DNA of 64,000 nt from an uncultured Alphaproteobacteria bacterium (GCA_946188105.1 CAMHTQ010000001.1:21026-85025), one strand, 5' to 3'; positions 9,452-19,134 are shown, counted from the first letter of the stretch. The notes: generated by a model from the sequence alone, not told the origin. Program-made: numbers and translations.

Positions 9452-10525
9452 TCAATCCATATTTGTCAGACGTTCCAACTGATCCGCAGCAATCAATGCA
9501 TCAATCATTTCATCCAACCCTTCGCCACCTGCCAAAATGTCATCTAATTTATATAAAGTCAGTTTGATACGATGATCTGTAACGCGTTGTTCTGGGAAAT
9601 TATATGTTCTTATCTTTTCACTGCGATCCCCTGACCCAACCATAGAACGTCTTGAACTATTACTTGCGTTTTGTTGTTCAAGTCTTTGTTTTTCGTACAA
9701 TTTAGACCTTAACACCGCCATTGCCGACGCTTTATTTTGAAACTGACTGCGTTCGTTTTGACATGTCACAACAATACCAGATGGAAAGTGCGTAATACGT
9801 ATCGCACTGTCTGTTTTATTAACGTGCTGGCCACCCGCCCCAGATGCACGGAAAACGTCGATACGAATATCTTTATCTTCGATAACAACATCAATATCTT
9901 TGGCCTCGGGCATCACAGCCACCGATGCCGCAGAGGTATGGATTCGCCCTGCTGCCTCGGTTTCTGGAACACGTTGCACACGATGAATCCCAGATTCAAA
10001 TTTCATACGAGCATACGCGCCAACACCGTCAATTTTAAACACGATTTCTTTATACCCATGCAATGATGTCGGGTTTTCTTCGATAACCTCAATCTTCCAC
10101 CCTTTACGCAAAGCATAAGATTTATATTGGTTATACAAATCCCCTGCAAACAAAGCAGATTCTTCGCCACCAACCCCAGCACGAATTTCCATAATAACAC
10201 TGTTATCATCAGCCTCGTCGCGTGGCAACAATGCGATTTGCAACCGTTTTTCTATATCAGGCAATTTACCCTTTAATTCTGCCATTTGCTCTATTGCCAT
10301 TGCATGAAAGTCAGGATCATGTTGCAATTCATCAGCATCTTGGATACCTTTGACAGTTTGAAAATATTCATCTATCAATGGCAACAATTCTGACAATCTG
10401 GAATACTCTTTGGACAATTTTGCCAATTCATCCCCAGACACATCCCCAGAATTCATTTGATTACCAATTTCATCTGCACGTTTTTGTATATCACGCAGCT
10501 TTTCTTCCATAATCATTTTATGCAA
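9452..10525 (-). CDS. prfA: Peptide chain release factor 1
   Basis: GGQHVNKTDSAIRITHFPSG and RVPETEAAGRIHTSA; RF1-type C-terminus. Confidence 0.96.
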   Translation of the reverse strand: MHKMIMEEKLRDIQKRADEIGNQMNSGDVSGDELAKLSKEYSRLSELLPLIDEYFQTVKGIQDADELQHDPDFHAMAIEQMAELKGKLPDIEKRLQIALLPRDEADDNSVIMEIRAGVGGEESALFAGDLYNQYKSYALRKGWKIEVIEENPTSLHGYKEIVFKIDGVGAYARMKFESGIHRVQRVPETEAAGRIHTSAASVAVMPEAKDIDVVIEDKDIRIDVFRASGAGGQHVNKTDSAIRITHFPSGIVVTCQNERSQFQNKASAMAVLRSKLYEKQRLEQQNASNSSRRSMVGSGDRSEKIRTYNFPEQRVTDHRIKLTLYKLDDILAGGEGLDEMIDALIAADQLERLTNMD

Positions 10526-11819
10526 CCTTTAATAATTTGATAGCATCAACCACAGACAAACTCTGTTGTTCGCCCGATTCCATATTTTTTAATGCCACAA
10601 GTTGATTTTTTGATTCATCATCGCCGATTATCATACTGAATTTAGCCTTAATTTTGTCCGCATATTCAATTTGATTTTTAAACTTTTTTTCTGTGTCTAA
10701 ATACGATACAGCGGCGATATTTTCATCACGTAATGCATTCACAATGCCAGATGCATACGCAACATTATTATCACCCATCACCAACACCGCAACATCGATT
10801 GGTGTTTCAAATCTGGTTAAATCAATTTGGTTGTTTTCTAACATAGCCGCAAAGATTCTTGAAAATCCGATTGCCGCCCCAACCCCAATAATTTTGGTTT
10901 TAGAAAACTTACCCGCCAAATCAGCATAACGACCACCACCAGCCGCAGTTCCCAATTCTGGATGATTTATCAATTTAAATTCAAAAACCAATCCAGTATA
11001 ATATGCCAAACCACGAGTAATAGACAAATCTATCTTGGCATTTTTAACACCCATACCCGACAGAACTGTCATAAACTTTGTCAATTCATCAATAGCGGCA
11101 TTTAACTTATCACTTTTGTTTACAAATTGCTTATAACCGTCTGTAAATACGGATTTTATCAATTCTTCTTTGTTTTCGTCATTTAACGTGTCGCGCAACC
11201 CTTCGGCAAAGTCGTCATCGCCCATTTTGTCCTTTTTATCTATCAAAACGAACACATCTTTCTTTTGATCTGCATTCATTTCCAGATAATCGAACAAGGC
11301 ATCCCAAAATGGACGCGAACCAATCAAAACCTCGGCTGGACCGATAAATTCTGCAACTGATTCCAAAGCACGATTTATCACAGAGATAATTTCTGCATCA
11401 TAATTAGTAGACAAAGAATTTATTCCCATTATATCCAAATCCATTTGGTAAAATTCACGATAACGACCACGTTGAGCGCGCTCGCCACGATAACGTTTAG
11501 AAAACTGTGATGCACGGAAAGGAAACACCAAATCATTCAGATGACCTGCAACATAGCGCGACAATCCAACGGTTCCATCGTAACGAAGTCCCATTTTGGT
11601 ATCACCTTTTTGGAACAGAAACATCTGGGTTTCGATTTCATCCCAATTATCTTTATCTGTCAGAACCTCGGCACGTTCTATGGCTGGCAAATCCAACATG
11701 GAAAATCCTGACAATTTCAGCACATTTTGCATGCGTGCCGCACAAACATCGAAACAACGTTGCTGTGCTGGTAATAATTCTATAAACCCTGATAACGGTT
11801 TAGTAGGTTTTAAATCCAT
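10518..11819 (-). CDS. hisS: Histidyl-tRNA synthetase
   Basis: Class II aaRS; LRYDGTVGLSRYVA, RAQRGRYREFYQMDLDIMG, RGLAYYTGLVFEF; 8-nt overlap with prfA. Confidence 0.95.
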   Translation of the reverse strand: MDLKPTKPLSGFIELLPAQQRCFDVCAARMQNVLKLSGFSMLDLPAIERAEVLTDKDNWDEIETQMFLFQKGDTKMGLRYDGTVGLSRYVAGHLNDLVFPFRASQFSKRYRGERAQRGRYREFYQMDLDIMGINSLSTNYDAEIISVINRALESVAEFIGPAEVLIGSRPFWDALFDYLEMNADQKKDVFVLIDKKDKMGDDDFAEGLRDTLNDENKEELIKSVFTDGYKQFVNKSDKLNAAIDELTKFMTVLSGMGVKNAKIDLSITRGLAYYTGLVFEFKLINHPELGTAAGGGRYADLAGKFSKTKIIGVGAAIGFSRIFAAMLENNQIDLTRFETPIDVAVLVMGDNNVAYASGIVNALRDENIAAVSYLDTEKKFKNQIEYADKIKAKFSMIIGDDESKNQLVALKNMESGEQQSLSVVDAIKLLKVA

Positions 11820-11894
11820 AATTTCACCTCTTTTTAGGTACTATAATTTAATTAACTTGATTTGATTTATTATATCATAAAAATGATACAGACG

Positions 11895-11954
11895 CTAGAA
11901 ACACACACCCATATGGGCGTGATGCAAAATATGACAAAAATGCAATTTATTCAT
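11895..11954 (-). CDS. Candidate histidine leader peptide MNKLHFCHILHHAHMGVCF upstream of hisS
   Basis: 19-aa ORF with 5 His codons between a TTGAAA-N17-TATGAT promoter and hisS. Confidence 0.6.
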   Translation of the reverse strand: MNKLHFCHILHHAHMGVCF

Positions 11955-11966
11955 AATCATAGGCAC

Positions 11967-11995
11967 ATCATAACAATAAAATCCCGAATTTTCAA
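11967..11995 (-). promoter_or_regulatory. Predicted sigma70 promoter of hisS operon
   Basis: -35 TTGAAA (11995..11990), 17-bp spacer, -10 TATGAT (11972..11967) on the minus strand, just after a terminator. Confidence 0.65.
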
Positions 11996-12002
11996 CAAAA
12001 AA

Positions 12003-12026
12003 TAACACCACACGATGGTGGTGTTA
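12003..12026 (-). terminator. Intrinsic terminator of gene 12033..12563
   Basis: AACACCAC-CATCGT-GTGGTGTT stem followed by ATTTTTTG on the minus strand. Confidence 0.7.
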
Positions 12027-12032
12027 TAATCT

Positions 12033-12563
12033 TTACTTAAAATTCATTTTCTTTTGCAATGCCACAATACTATTTCTCCAATGAACCATTTCTTGGATGC
12101 GTCTTTTAAACCCAGCAAAAGACAATTCTTCTGCATTAACCATCTGAAATGATTCTAAAAATTTGTTGTCATAATACAAGTCCTCTAAATACACCATACC
12201 AATTTTGCGTTCTTTGCAATTCATCAGGCACAAAATAAAATAATTTGTTGTCAAACGCAGTAAAATAGATGAATCAAAATTTTCAGATTTTTTACCATTA
12301 TCCAATGGAGTGAAAAAACTTTTCTTTAACATATCATCTGATTTACAAAACCCAGTTTTCTTTACCGCATCACGTACTTTGCATTCAAATCCCTTGCATG
12401 GTTTTCTGGGCATACCGCTGACATCTACATAAGGTTTTTTAACAATCGCACCATTTAAAACATTATAAACCCTGACCGTTTTATTTTCGGTCTGTGGCTC
12501 AGCAATCAAAGTATTGGAAATACAATAAGAATCCTTTGTAGGCAGTTGCACAGAATTATTCAT
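12033..12563 (-). CDS. Hypothetical protein
   Basis: 176-aa ORF followed by a terminator; no family recognised. Confidence 0.6.
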   Translation of the reverse strand: MNNSVQLPTKDSYCISNTLIAEPQTENKTVRVYNVLNGAIVKKPYVDVSGMPRKPCKGFECKVRDAVKKTGFCKSDDMLKKSFFTPLDNGKKSENFDSSILLRLTTNYFILCLMNCKERKIGMVYLEDLYYDNKFLESFQMVNAEELSFAGFKRRIQEMVHWRNSIVALQKKMNFK

Positions 12564-12647
12564 TTTTTATTACCTTTATAATATAACTCTCCACTCCCGA
12601 CCAACTGATAACAACACTATCAAATATTTTCACAAAAGCAACTTTTT

Positions 12648-13355
12648 TTAAAAATATTTATGCAAAGATGCACCATTTTGATTCAGCCAACGTTTTGCAC
12701 GTTCAACCCCAAACCCATACAGTTCGGATACCTGACGCCAAAATGCAGGCGAATGATCCATATGCTTTTTATGGGCTAATTCATGCATAACAACATACCG
12801 CATTACCTCGTACGGTGCAAATGCCAACCGCCAAGAAAAAGACATTGTGCCAGTCGAAGAACAACTGCCCCAACGGGTGGAAGTATCCCGCAACGCAATT
12901 CGTGCAGGCCAAAATTCACGTGGGGTTGATTTAATAATTTCTTTGATAGATTTTAATAATTCCGCCTTTATAACATCCCGAACCCGTCGTTCAAACATAT
13001 CCACCCCACCCCCAACGGTCAACGTCCATGTGCCGTCATCATTTAATATTAAACTGTTTGAACGAGAATTTGGGTTCCTTAACAATCGTACCCGTCGTCC
13101 TAAAAATTCAATTTCATCGCCATCACAAACCACACACTTTTTAGGAGTCCGTGCAAAAATCGAATTCACCCATTTACGTTTAGATTCCAAAAATTTAATT
13201 GCCTGGGATTCTGGCACCATAAATGGCTTGGACATACGGATTTCAAATTCACCCGTTGTTTTAGGTCGCAAAGTTATATTTCTGGTACCACGTCTGGATT
13301 CAATTACAACCGGAATTTCGCCACCATCATCTAAAACAAAAACATAACTAGACAT
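12648..13355 (-). CDS. YgjP-like metallopeptidase (M48 / DUF45)
   Basis: TRWGSCSSTGTMSFSWRLAFAPYEVMRYVVMHELAHKKHMDHSPAFWRQV. Confidence 0.93.
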   Translation of the reverse strand: MSSYVFVLDDGGEIPVVIESRRGTRNITLRPKTTGEFEIRMSKPFMVPESQAIKFLESKRKWVNSIFARTPKKCVVCDGDEIEFLGRRVRLLRNPNSRSNSLILNDDGTWTLTVGGGVDMFERRVRDVIKAELLKSIKEIIKSTPREFWPARIALRDTSTRWGSCSSTGTMSFSWRLAFAPYEVMRYVVMHELAHKKHMDHSPAFWRQVSELYGFGVERAKRWLNQNGASLHKYF

Positions 13356-13356
13356 A

Positions 13357-15141
13357 TTATCTCATCTTTTTACAAATGTCTGCGGCAACCGTATCAACAT
13401 CAAATCCCATTGTCTGCATTACCGCATCCCCATCCCCAGACATTCCAAATCGGTCAATTCCAACAACCGCATCCGCAAATTCAAACCATGGTGCCGATGC
13501 CCCTGCCTCGATTGCGACAACAAATCCACGCAATAAATCTTTTTGAACCTTGACCGACGAATTACGGAATTTTTCAACCGAAGGCATAGAAACAACCTGA
13601 ACCGATGGACCAATTTTCTTTGCAACCGCAACAGCAAACGGAACATCAGCCCCCGTTGCGACTAGTGTCAGACGTGTTCTGCGTGCCGTTGCCTTGTGAA
13701 TAACATATGCACCATTTGATAAATCGGAACCTTTTGGAGTTTTTATCTGTTCAAATTTCTGTCGCGACAAAATAATTGCAGACGGATGGAACATATCCGT
13801 CAAAGCCGTTTGCCATGCCCATGCAACCTCGCTATCATTACATGGTCGTAATACATTTAATCCAGGTATCAAACGCAACGAAGCCAACTGTTCAATTGGT
13901 TGATGTGTCGGTCCATCCTGACCCACAGCAACACTGTCATGACTGAACACATAAATCACCGGCAACCCAGACAATGCGGCGACACGAATCGCGGGTCGCA
14001 TATAATCAGAAAACACTAAAAATGTAGAACCATACGGACGAACCCCACCAACCACCAATCCGTTCATAATTCCACCCATGGCATGTTCACGCACACCATA
14101 ATTTATATAATTACCTGAAAAATCTTTTGATATTATCTCTGACGAATGTGGAACACGCGCCCCAGTATTACCACCTAAATCCGCACTGCCCCCAACTAAA
14201 TTCGCCCCACGTGCAATTATCAGATCCAAATATTGTGCTGACAATTCACGCGTAGAAATATTTTTTTCATCGTTTTCAAACTTTGGATTTGGCACAATTG
14301 TACGCGCATTTTGGCACCCGTGTGCAACAGTGCCTGCCGCCAATTGACTCCAACAAGCCTCGCCATGACCCGAAACAAGTTGCCGCATCAGTTTTACCAT
14401 CTCGGCATTTGAAATTGCCAACCCATGTGCCGCCGATTTACCCGCCACAGACGAACCCGCACCCAACACAGATTTAACCTGAACGAACACTGGTCGCTTT
14501 GATCTTTTTGTATCAACCAAGACACGATTTAATCTGTCGAAATCATCTGCACGAACATTATTCACAACACACCATCCAGCCGCCCGAACCACACCTGGAA
14601 TATCAACCGCTGTCAATGCCGTTCCATCAATGCTTAAACCATTATCGTCCCACAGCAAAACCAGATTATCCAAATTATACCGACCCGCAAAAGCAATCGC
14701 CTCGAACGCGACCCCCTCGGACAAATCGCCATCAGAACACAAACAATATACTCGACCACCCGTACCACGAATTTTTTGCGCAAATGCCAAGCCAACCGCA
14801 TTTGCAACCCCCTGACCTAATGGACCCGTTGTTGCATCAACACCATTGATTCCAATTTCCGGATGCCCAGGTAATCCGCCAATTTGTCGAAAAGAATCCA
14901 AATTTCCAACATCATAACCAGCCAATTTTAATACAGAATACAGCATCGCGCTGCCATGCCCCGCAGACAAAACAAATTTATCCAAACCTGGCCTTAAAAA
15001 ATTTGCAAATACCGTCGTGATAATTCCAGATGCCCCCAACACAATTCCAACATGTCCGCTTTTTGCAGCATAAATCATGTGCAGAGCCAAAGCCCGCACT
15101 GCATTCGACATCTCGATTAAATCATTGGAATTAAACCTCAT
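13357..15141 (-). CDS. tkt: Transketolase (594 aa)
   Basis: Thiamine-binding GDGDLSEG-like CSDGDLSEGVAFEA; SGHVGIVLGASGI; GQDGPTHQPIEQLASLR. Confidence 0.92.
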   Translation of the reverse strand: MRFNSNDLIEMSNAVRALALHMIYAAKSGHVGIVLGASGIITTVFANFLRPGLDKFVLSAGHGSAMLYSVLKLAGYDVGNLDSFRQIGGLPGHPEIGINGVDATTGPLGQGVANAVGLAFAQKIRGTGGRVYCLCSDGDLSEGVAFEAIAFAGRYNLDNLVLLWDDNGLSIDGTALTAVDIPGVVRAAGWCVVNNVRADDFDRLNRVLVDTKRSKRPVFVQVKSVLGAGSSVAGKSAAHGLAISNAEMVKLMRQLVSGHGEACWSQLAAGTVAHGCQNARTIVPNPKFENDEKNISTRELSAQYLDLIIARGANLVGGSADLGGNTGARVPHSSEIISKDFSGNYINYGVREHAMGGIMNGLVVGGVRPYGSTFLVFSDYMRPAIRVAALSGLPVIYVFSHDSVAVGQDGPTHQPIEQLASLRLIPGLNVLRPCNDSEVAWAWQTALTDMFHPSAIILSRQKFEQIKTPKGSDLSNGAYVIHKATARRTRLTLVATGADVPFAVAVAKKIGPSVQVVSMPSVEKFRNSSVKVQKDLLRGFVVAIEAGASAPWFEFADAVVGIDRFGMSGDGDAVMQTMGFDVDTVAADICKKMR

Positions 15142-15177
15142 AATATGATATTATAACATAAAACCAAAGGTAATAAA

Positions 15178-15606
15178 ATGATAAAAATTTGGACAGACGG
15201 TTCTTGTTTGGGCAACCCAGGCCCTGGGGGATGGGCATTTATTGTCACAGACGGCACAAACATTGCCGAACGCAGTGGCGGTGAAAAAGACACAACCAAT
15301 AACCGTATGGAGTTAAGCGCCGTAATCGCAGCTTTAAATGCGACAAAGAAACATACCGAGGTTGAAATTCATACCGACAGCCAATATGTAAAAAACGGTA
15401 TGGAAACATGGTTAAAGAACTGGAAAAGTCGTGGATGGAAAACTGCAGACAAAAAACCTGTTAAAAACAAAGAATTGTGGATGCAACTGGATGAATTAGC
15501 ATCATCTGTAAAAATTCATTGGATATGGGTTCGTGGACATGATGGCGAATCGTTCAACGAACGTTGCGATGAATTGGCCCGTTCTTATGCCGAAACATTA
15601 AAATAA
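15178..15606 (+). CDS. rnhA: Ribonuclease HI
   Basis: IWTDGSCLGNPGPGGWAFIV...NNRMELSAVIAAL...WVRGHDGESFNERCDELA. Confidence 0.97.
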   Translation: MIKIWTDGSCLGNPGPGGWAFIVTDGTNIAERSGGEKDTTNNRMELSAVIAALNATKKHTEVEIHTDSQYVKNGMETWLKNWKSRGWKTADKKPVKNKELWMQLDELASSVKIHWIWVRGHDGESFNERCDELARSYAETLK

Positions 15607-15647
15607 AAAACCGACCAAACGGTCGGTTTGAATTCATGGCGCACCCA
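15599..15647. repeat. Copy 1 of 49-nt direct repeat (terminator + tRNA 3' end)
   Basis: TAAAATAAAAAACCGACCAAACGGTCGGTTTGAATTCATGGCGC(A/G)CCCA repeats at 15789 with one mismatch. Confidence 0.85.
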
Positions 15648-15788
15648 TTCATTCCCCTTGATAAACAATAATCAACCGTAAACACAAAAACTCTATTAAC
15701 CATATCCGTTTTTGCACAGTTGCTAATTGTTCATCTGCGTATTCACCATGCGCTTCGCTCTGGTGCATCCTTCTGGGCGACAATATAA

Positions 15789-15837
15789 TAAAATAAAAAA
15801 CCGACCAAACGGTCGGTTTGAATTCATGGCGCGCCCA
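15789..15837. repeat. Copy 2 of 49-nt direct repeat, overlapping tRNA-Arg 3' end
   Basis: Same 49-nt block as 15599..15647 with a single mismatch. Confidence 0.85.
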
Positions 15838-15903
15838 GAAGGATTCGAACCCTCAACCTTCTGATCCGTAGTCAGATGCTCTATCCAATTGAGCCATGGG
15901 CGC
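15827..15903 (-). tRNA. tRNA-Arg(ACG)
   Basis: Cloverleaf folds by eye: GCGCCCA acceptor, CTACGGA anticodon loop, GGTTCGAAT T-loop region, encoded CCA. Confidence 0.95.
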
Positions 15904-16000
15904 AAACACCTGTATATTCTATATTAAAAAAGTCAAAAAGCAAGAAAAAATATACAAAAAATTTTATCGGCTAGGCCCAAAAATATTTTTAACAAAAAAC

Positions 16001-16028
16001 TTGACAAATTATTTTTTTATACTATATT
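16001..16028 (+). promoter_or_regulatory. Predicted sigma70 promoter
   Basis: TTGACA-N16-TATATT upstream of 16064 gene. Confidence 0.65.
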
Positions 16029-16063
16029 GTGTTCAGATAACCACAAAACCAAGAAGGGATAAA

Positions 16064-16777
16064 ATGGTAAGAACAAAAAAAACAAATTCAAAAAAACGCT
16101 CATTCACATGGAAACGTGTATGGGAAATCATCTGCTGGCCTTTCAAAAAAATTTGGGCTGGATTGTGTATCGTATGGCGTTGGATTGCCAGTATTAATTT
16201 AGTTGCTTTGTTAAATTTAGCATTATTAGTATCAATCATTGTATTATTTACATTATTGATTATTGATTTGCGTAAAGGTGCAAATGCAAGTGATTCAGAA
16301 ATTGTCTTGCAACAACCAGCACCAGTAGAAACAACTCAAACCATTGAAAAAACACAACCAGTTGTTAAACCACGCAAAATCACAAAATTACCAGTTAAAC
16401 ATGATGCAGCAACACGCAAACCTATTGCTATGCCTATCCAGGTTGCCAAGGTTCCACAAAATCCTGTTGCAATCAAACAAGTTGCTGTAATCGAAGAAGA
16501 AAAAGTTGTTTTGGGTAATACAGTTATCGATAATCATGATATGACAACAGTTTTGAAACACGGTTCTCATATTCGTGGCGATTTGTATATCCAAGATTTG
16601 CGTAAATATACATTACCTTGCAATGTTGTAATTGATGGTAATTTAATCTTACGCGATGTCAATATGTTGAACTTTTGTGGCGACTTTACTGTTCGTGGAA
16701 ACATCTATGTCAGCCCACGTTCTTCATTTGGTCCAGTTCCCAGTACAGCCCGTATTGGTGGACAAGTAATTTTATAA
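16064..16777 (+). CDS. Membrane-anchored protein with bactofilin-like / beta-solenoid C-terminus
   Basis: One TM helix, Pro-rich linker, then HGSHIRGDLYIQ..NVVIDGNLILRDV...GDFTVRGNIYVSP; start placed at ATG after AAGAAGGG. Confidence 0.65.
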   Translation: MVRTKKTNSKKRSFTWKRVWEIICWPFKKIWAGLCIVWRWIASINLVALLNLALLVSIIVLFTLLIIDLRKGANASDSEIVLQQPAPVETTQTIEKTQPVVKPRKITKLPVKHDAATRKPIAMPIQVAKVPQNPVAIKQVAVIEEEKVVLGNTVIDNHDMTTVLKHGSHIRGDLYIQDLRKYTLPCNVVIDGNLILRDVNMLNFCGDFTVRGNIYVSPRSSFGPVPSTARIGGQVIL

Positions 16778-16801
16778 TCATTTTCATGTATCTCCTTTGG
16801 A

Positions 16802-16823
16802 ATGACCGCATTTATGCGGTCAT
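16802..16823 (+). terminator. Intrinsic terminator
   Basis: ATGACCGCA-TTTA-TGCGGTCAT followed by TTTTAT. Confidence 0.8.
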
Positions 16824-16887
16824 TTTTATTTTGTTTGTAATAAAAAAATATGATATAATATGTACAACCAAACAAAGAGGAGAAAAA

Positions 16888-17115
16888 ATGGAAGCTGTTG
16901 TAAAATTTATTAAAGTTTTAGCAAAAAATTTAGGATTGACTATCGTATTGGCCGTTGCAATTATTTTGTTTGCAATATTTTCTGATGGTCTGATCGAGGG
17001 TTTGATTGCCGCATTATCTGCTTTGATTGCATACACATGCTGTCAATTATTGTACAAAGAGTACAAGGCATTACCTGCTGCGAAACCATCATCTCGTTCT
17101 AAAAAATCCAAATAA
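16888..17115 (+). CDS. Small membrane protein, hypothetical
   Basis: Hydrophobic 75-aa ORF with GAGGAG SD and TATAAT upstream. Confidence 0.7.
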   Translation: MEAVVKFIKVLAKNLGLTIVLAVAIILFAIFSDGLIEGLIAALSALIAYTCCQLLYKEYKALPAAKPSSRSKKSK

Positions 17116-17122
17116 TAAAAAG

Positions 17123-17141
17123 CCCCAGTAATTTACTGGGG
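17123..17141. terminator. Bidirectional intrinsic terminator
   Basis: CCCCAGTA-ATT-TACTGGGG with T/A runs on both sides, between convergent genes. Confidence 0.75.
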
Positions 17142-17162
17142 TTTATTTTTATCTCTTTAAAC

Positions 17163-17576
17163 CTATTTTGATTTTTTCTTGTCCGCAGGTTTTGCTGCAT
17201 CTTTTTTAGGTTCTTCTGTTTTTTCTGTAACAGTAACCTTTTCTTCTTCTGCCTGGGCGACATCAGAAACCAAACTTTGTTTAGGTGTTTTTTCTTCTTC
17301 GGATGTCAATTCTTGACGCAATTCACTTTCTTGATTTGCATTGTTTGATTTTGCAGAAACCAATGCCAACAAAGCACATAATACAAAGAATATTGTTGCC
17401 AACCATGCAGTTGCACGTGTCAAAAAGTTACCAGCCGCAGCCCCCGTCAACGCACCACCAAACATAGATGCCGCAGACGAACCAGACATACCGGAACCTT
17501 CGGACTTTTGTAACAAAATGATACCAATCATGAAAACTGCAACGATGATTAATAAAACCAATAAAATAGAAAACAT
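17163..17576 (-). CDS. secG: Preprotein translocase subunit SecG
   Basis: IGIILLQKSEGSGMSGSSAASMFGG..AAGNFLTRATAWLATIFFVLCALLA. Confidence 0.9.
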   Translation of the reverse strand: MFSILLVLLIIVAVFMIGIILLQKSEGSGMSGSSAASMFGGALTGAAAGNFLTRATAWLATIFFVLCALLALVSAKSNNANQESELRQELTSEEEKTPKQSLVSDVAQAEEEKVTVTEKTEEPKKDAAKPADKKKSK

Positions 17577-17621
17577 GTTTATTCCTTTATCTAAAACATT
17601 TAAATCTTATATTCAAAAACT

Positions 17622-18254
17622 CTAAATTGCAAGAATTTTCAATAATTCCGCAGCCGCAGCCGTACTGGCCTCTTTTTTGGACGATCCCTGACCTGTTGCC
17701 GTTTTACCCAGCGCAGTTACAGAAACATTAAACACCGGATTATGCGATGGGCCACTTTGTGGCAAAAACTCGTAAACCGGTAATTCCCCTGTGCTTGTTT
17801 TTTGGACATATTCTTGCAACGCGGTTTTCGCATCTTTTGGAGCAACAATTTCCGCAGCCGCCAAATCACGCCATCTGGCAACAATTATATCCTTGGCAAC
17901 ATCAAACCCAGATTCCAGATAAATTGCACCGAACACAGCCTCCATCGCATCAGCCAAAACATGTTGCACCCTGCCCGCTGTCATATGGCCATGACGAATA
18001 TGTTTTTCTAATCCGATTTCTTGGGCAACCAATGCCAATGTTTGCGTAGATACCAATGTTGCATGTCTGCGCGCCAATTCGCCTTCGGCCTCGTTTGGAA
18101 ACATTTCATATAACAACCCAGCCACAGATAAACCTAAAACCCTGTCGCCAATGAATTCCAACCGTTCATTATTATGTGCAGAATCCACACCGCTTTGGGT
18201 CAATGCCAATTCCAACAACTTTTCATCTTTAAAAGTATAGTTTAATATTTGCAT
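17622..18254 (-). CDS. rnc: Ribonuclease III
   Basis: NNERLEFIGDRVLGLSVA signature; C-terminal dsRBD. Confidence 0.96.
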   Translation of the reverse strand: MQILNYTFKDEKLLELALTQSGVDSAHNNERLEFIGDRVLGLSVAGLLYEMFPNEAEGELARRHATLVSTQTLALVAQEIGLEKHIRHGHMTAGRVQHVLADAMEAVFGAIYLESGFDVAKDIIVARWRDLAAAEIVAPKDAKTALQEYVQKTSTGELPVYEFLPQSGPSHNPVFNVSVTALGKTATGQGSSKKEASTAAAAELLKILAI

Positions 18255-18255
18255 T

Positions 18256-19134
18256 TTAATTTATTCCCATTCCGATTCTATCCCAACGGATTTTATTCCC
18301 CCATGTCCACACCATTATCATAGGTGCATAATAGTTATGTGAATACCATACGAACCAAACCTTGCCCAACACATTATCGCGTGGAACAAATCCGATTTCG
18401 GCACGACTGTCTGAACTGTTATCACGATTATCGCCCATAAAGAAGAAATGTCCCTGGGGTACGGTAAATTCAGCCGTATTATCATAAGGTGCATTATCAG
18501 ACATTTCTATAATACTGTGTTTTACACCATTTGGTAATGTTTCTGTGTATTCTGTTGCATCAAAAACCGAACAAGCCCCCTGATACATTTTGCAATAATA
18601 ATCATGTTTATATTCTATGGTATAGTTAAACTTCGCAGGTTCGTTATCTATCCAGATTTTATTCCCTTTGATAACCATGTTATCTTTGTAAAAACCAACA
18701 CTGCGTATAGATTTTGGTAATATTGCCACAATATATTTACGTGGATTTTCACGACTGACAATCTTGCCGTTTATGTATAAACGACCCTCGCGCACTTGAA
18801 TCTTGTCGCCCTCGACACCGACCAATCTTTTAACAAAATCCTGGGATTCATTAATTGGATTACGGAAAACAACAACATCACCAACATGGGGTTCAGTTGC
18901 CAAGAAACGACCAGCAAACAAATGCCAAGAGCCAAATGGGAAAGAATATCTGGAAAACCCATATGACCATTTTTGAACAAATATATGATCACCAACATTT
19001 AATGATGGTATCATTGACCCAGACGGTATATTAAATGGTTCTAGCAAAAAACTGCGAAATATAATAGCAATCAATGCACCATAAAATATAGTATTAAACC
19101 ATTCACGCACTGCATTTGGATTTTTTAGTGGCAT
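18256..19134 (-). CDS. lepB: Signal peptidase I
   Basis: FNIPSGSMIPSLNVGDHIFVQKWSYG; VKRLVGVEGDKI; MGDNRDNSSDSR. Confidence 0.96.
   Translation of the reverse strand: MPLKNPNAVREWFNTIFYGALIAIIFRSFLLEPFNIPSGSMIPSLNVGDHIFVQKWSYGFSRYSFPFGSWHLFAGRFLATEPHVGDVVVFRNPINESQDFVKRLVGVEGDKIQVREGRLYINGKIVSRENPRKYIVAILPKSIRSVGFYKDNMVIKGNKIWIDNEPAKFNYTIEYKHDYYCKMYQGACSVFDATEYTETLPNGVKHSIIEMSDNAPYDNTAEFTVPQGHFFFMGDNRDNSSDSRAEIGFVPRDNVLGKVWFVWYSHNYYAPMIMVWTWGNKIRWDRIGMGIN

Noticed and set aside
15723-15905. 60-aa ORF MRPWLNWIEHLTTDQKVEGSNPSGRA...
   Set aside because: It is a translation through tRNA-Arg(ACG) and its flanking repeat, not a protein gene
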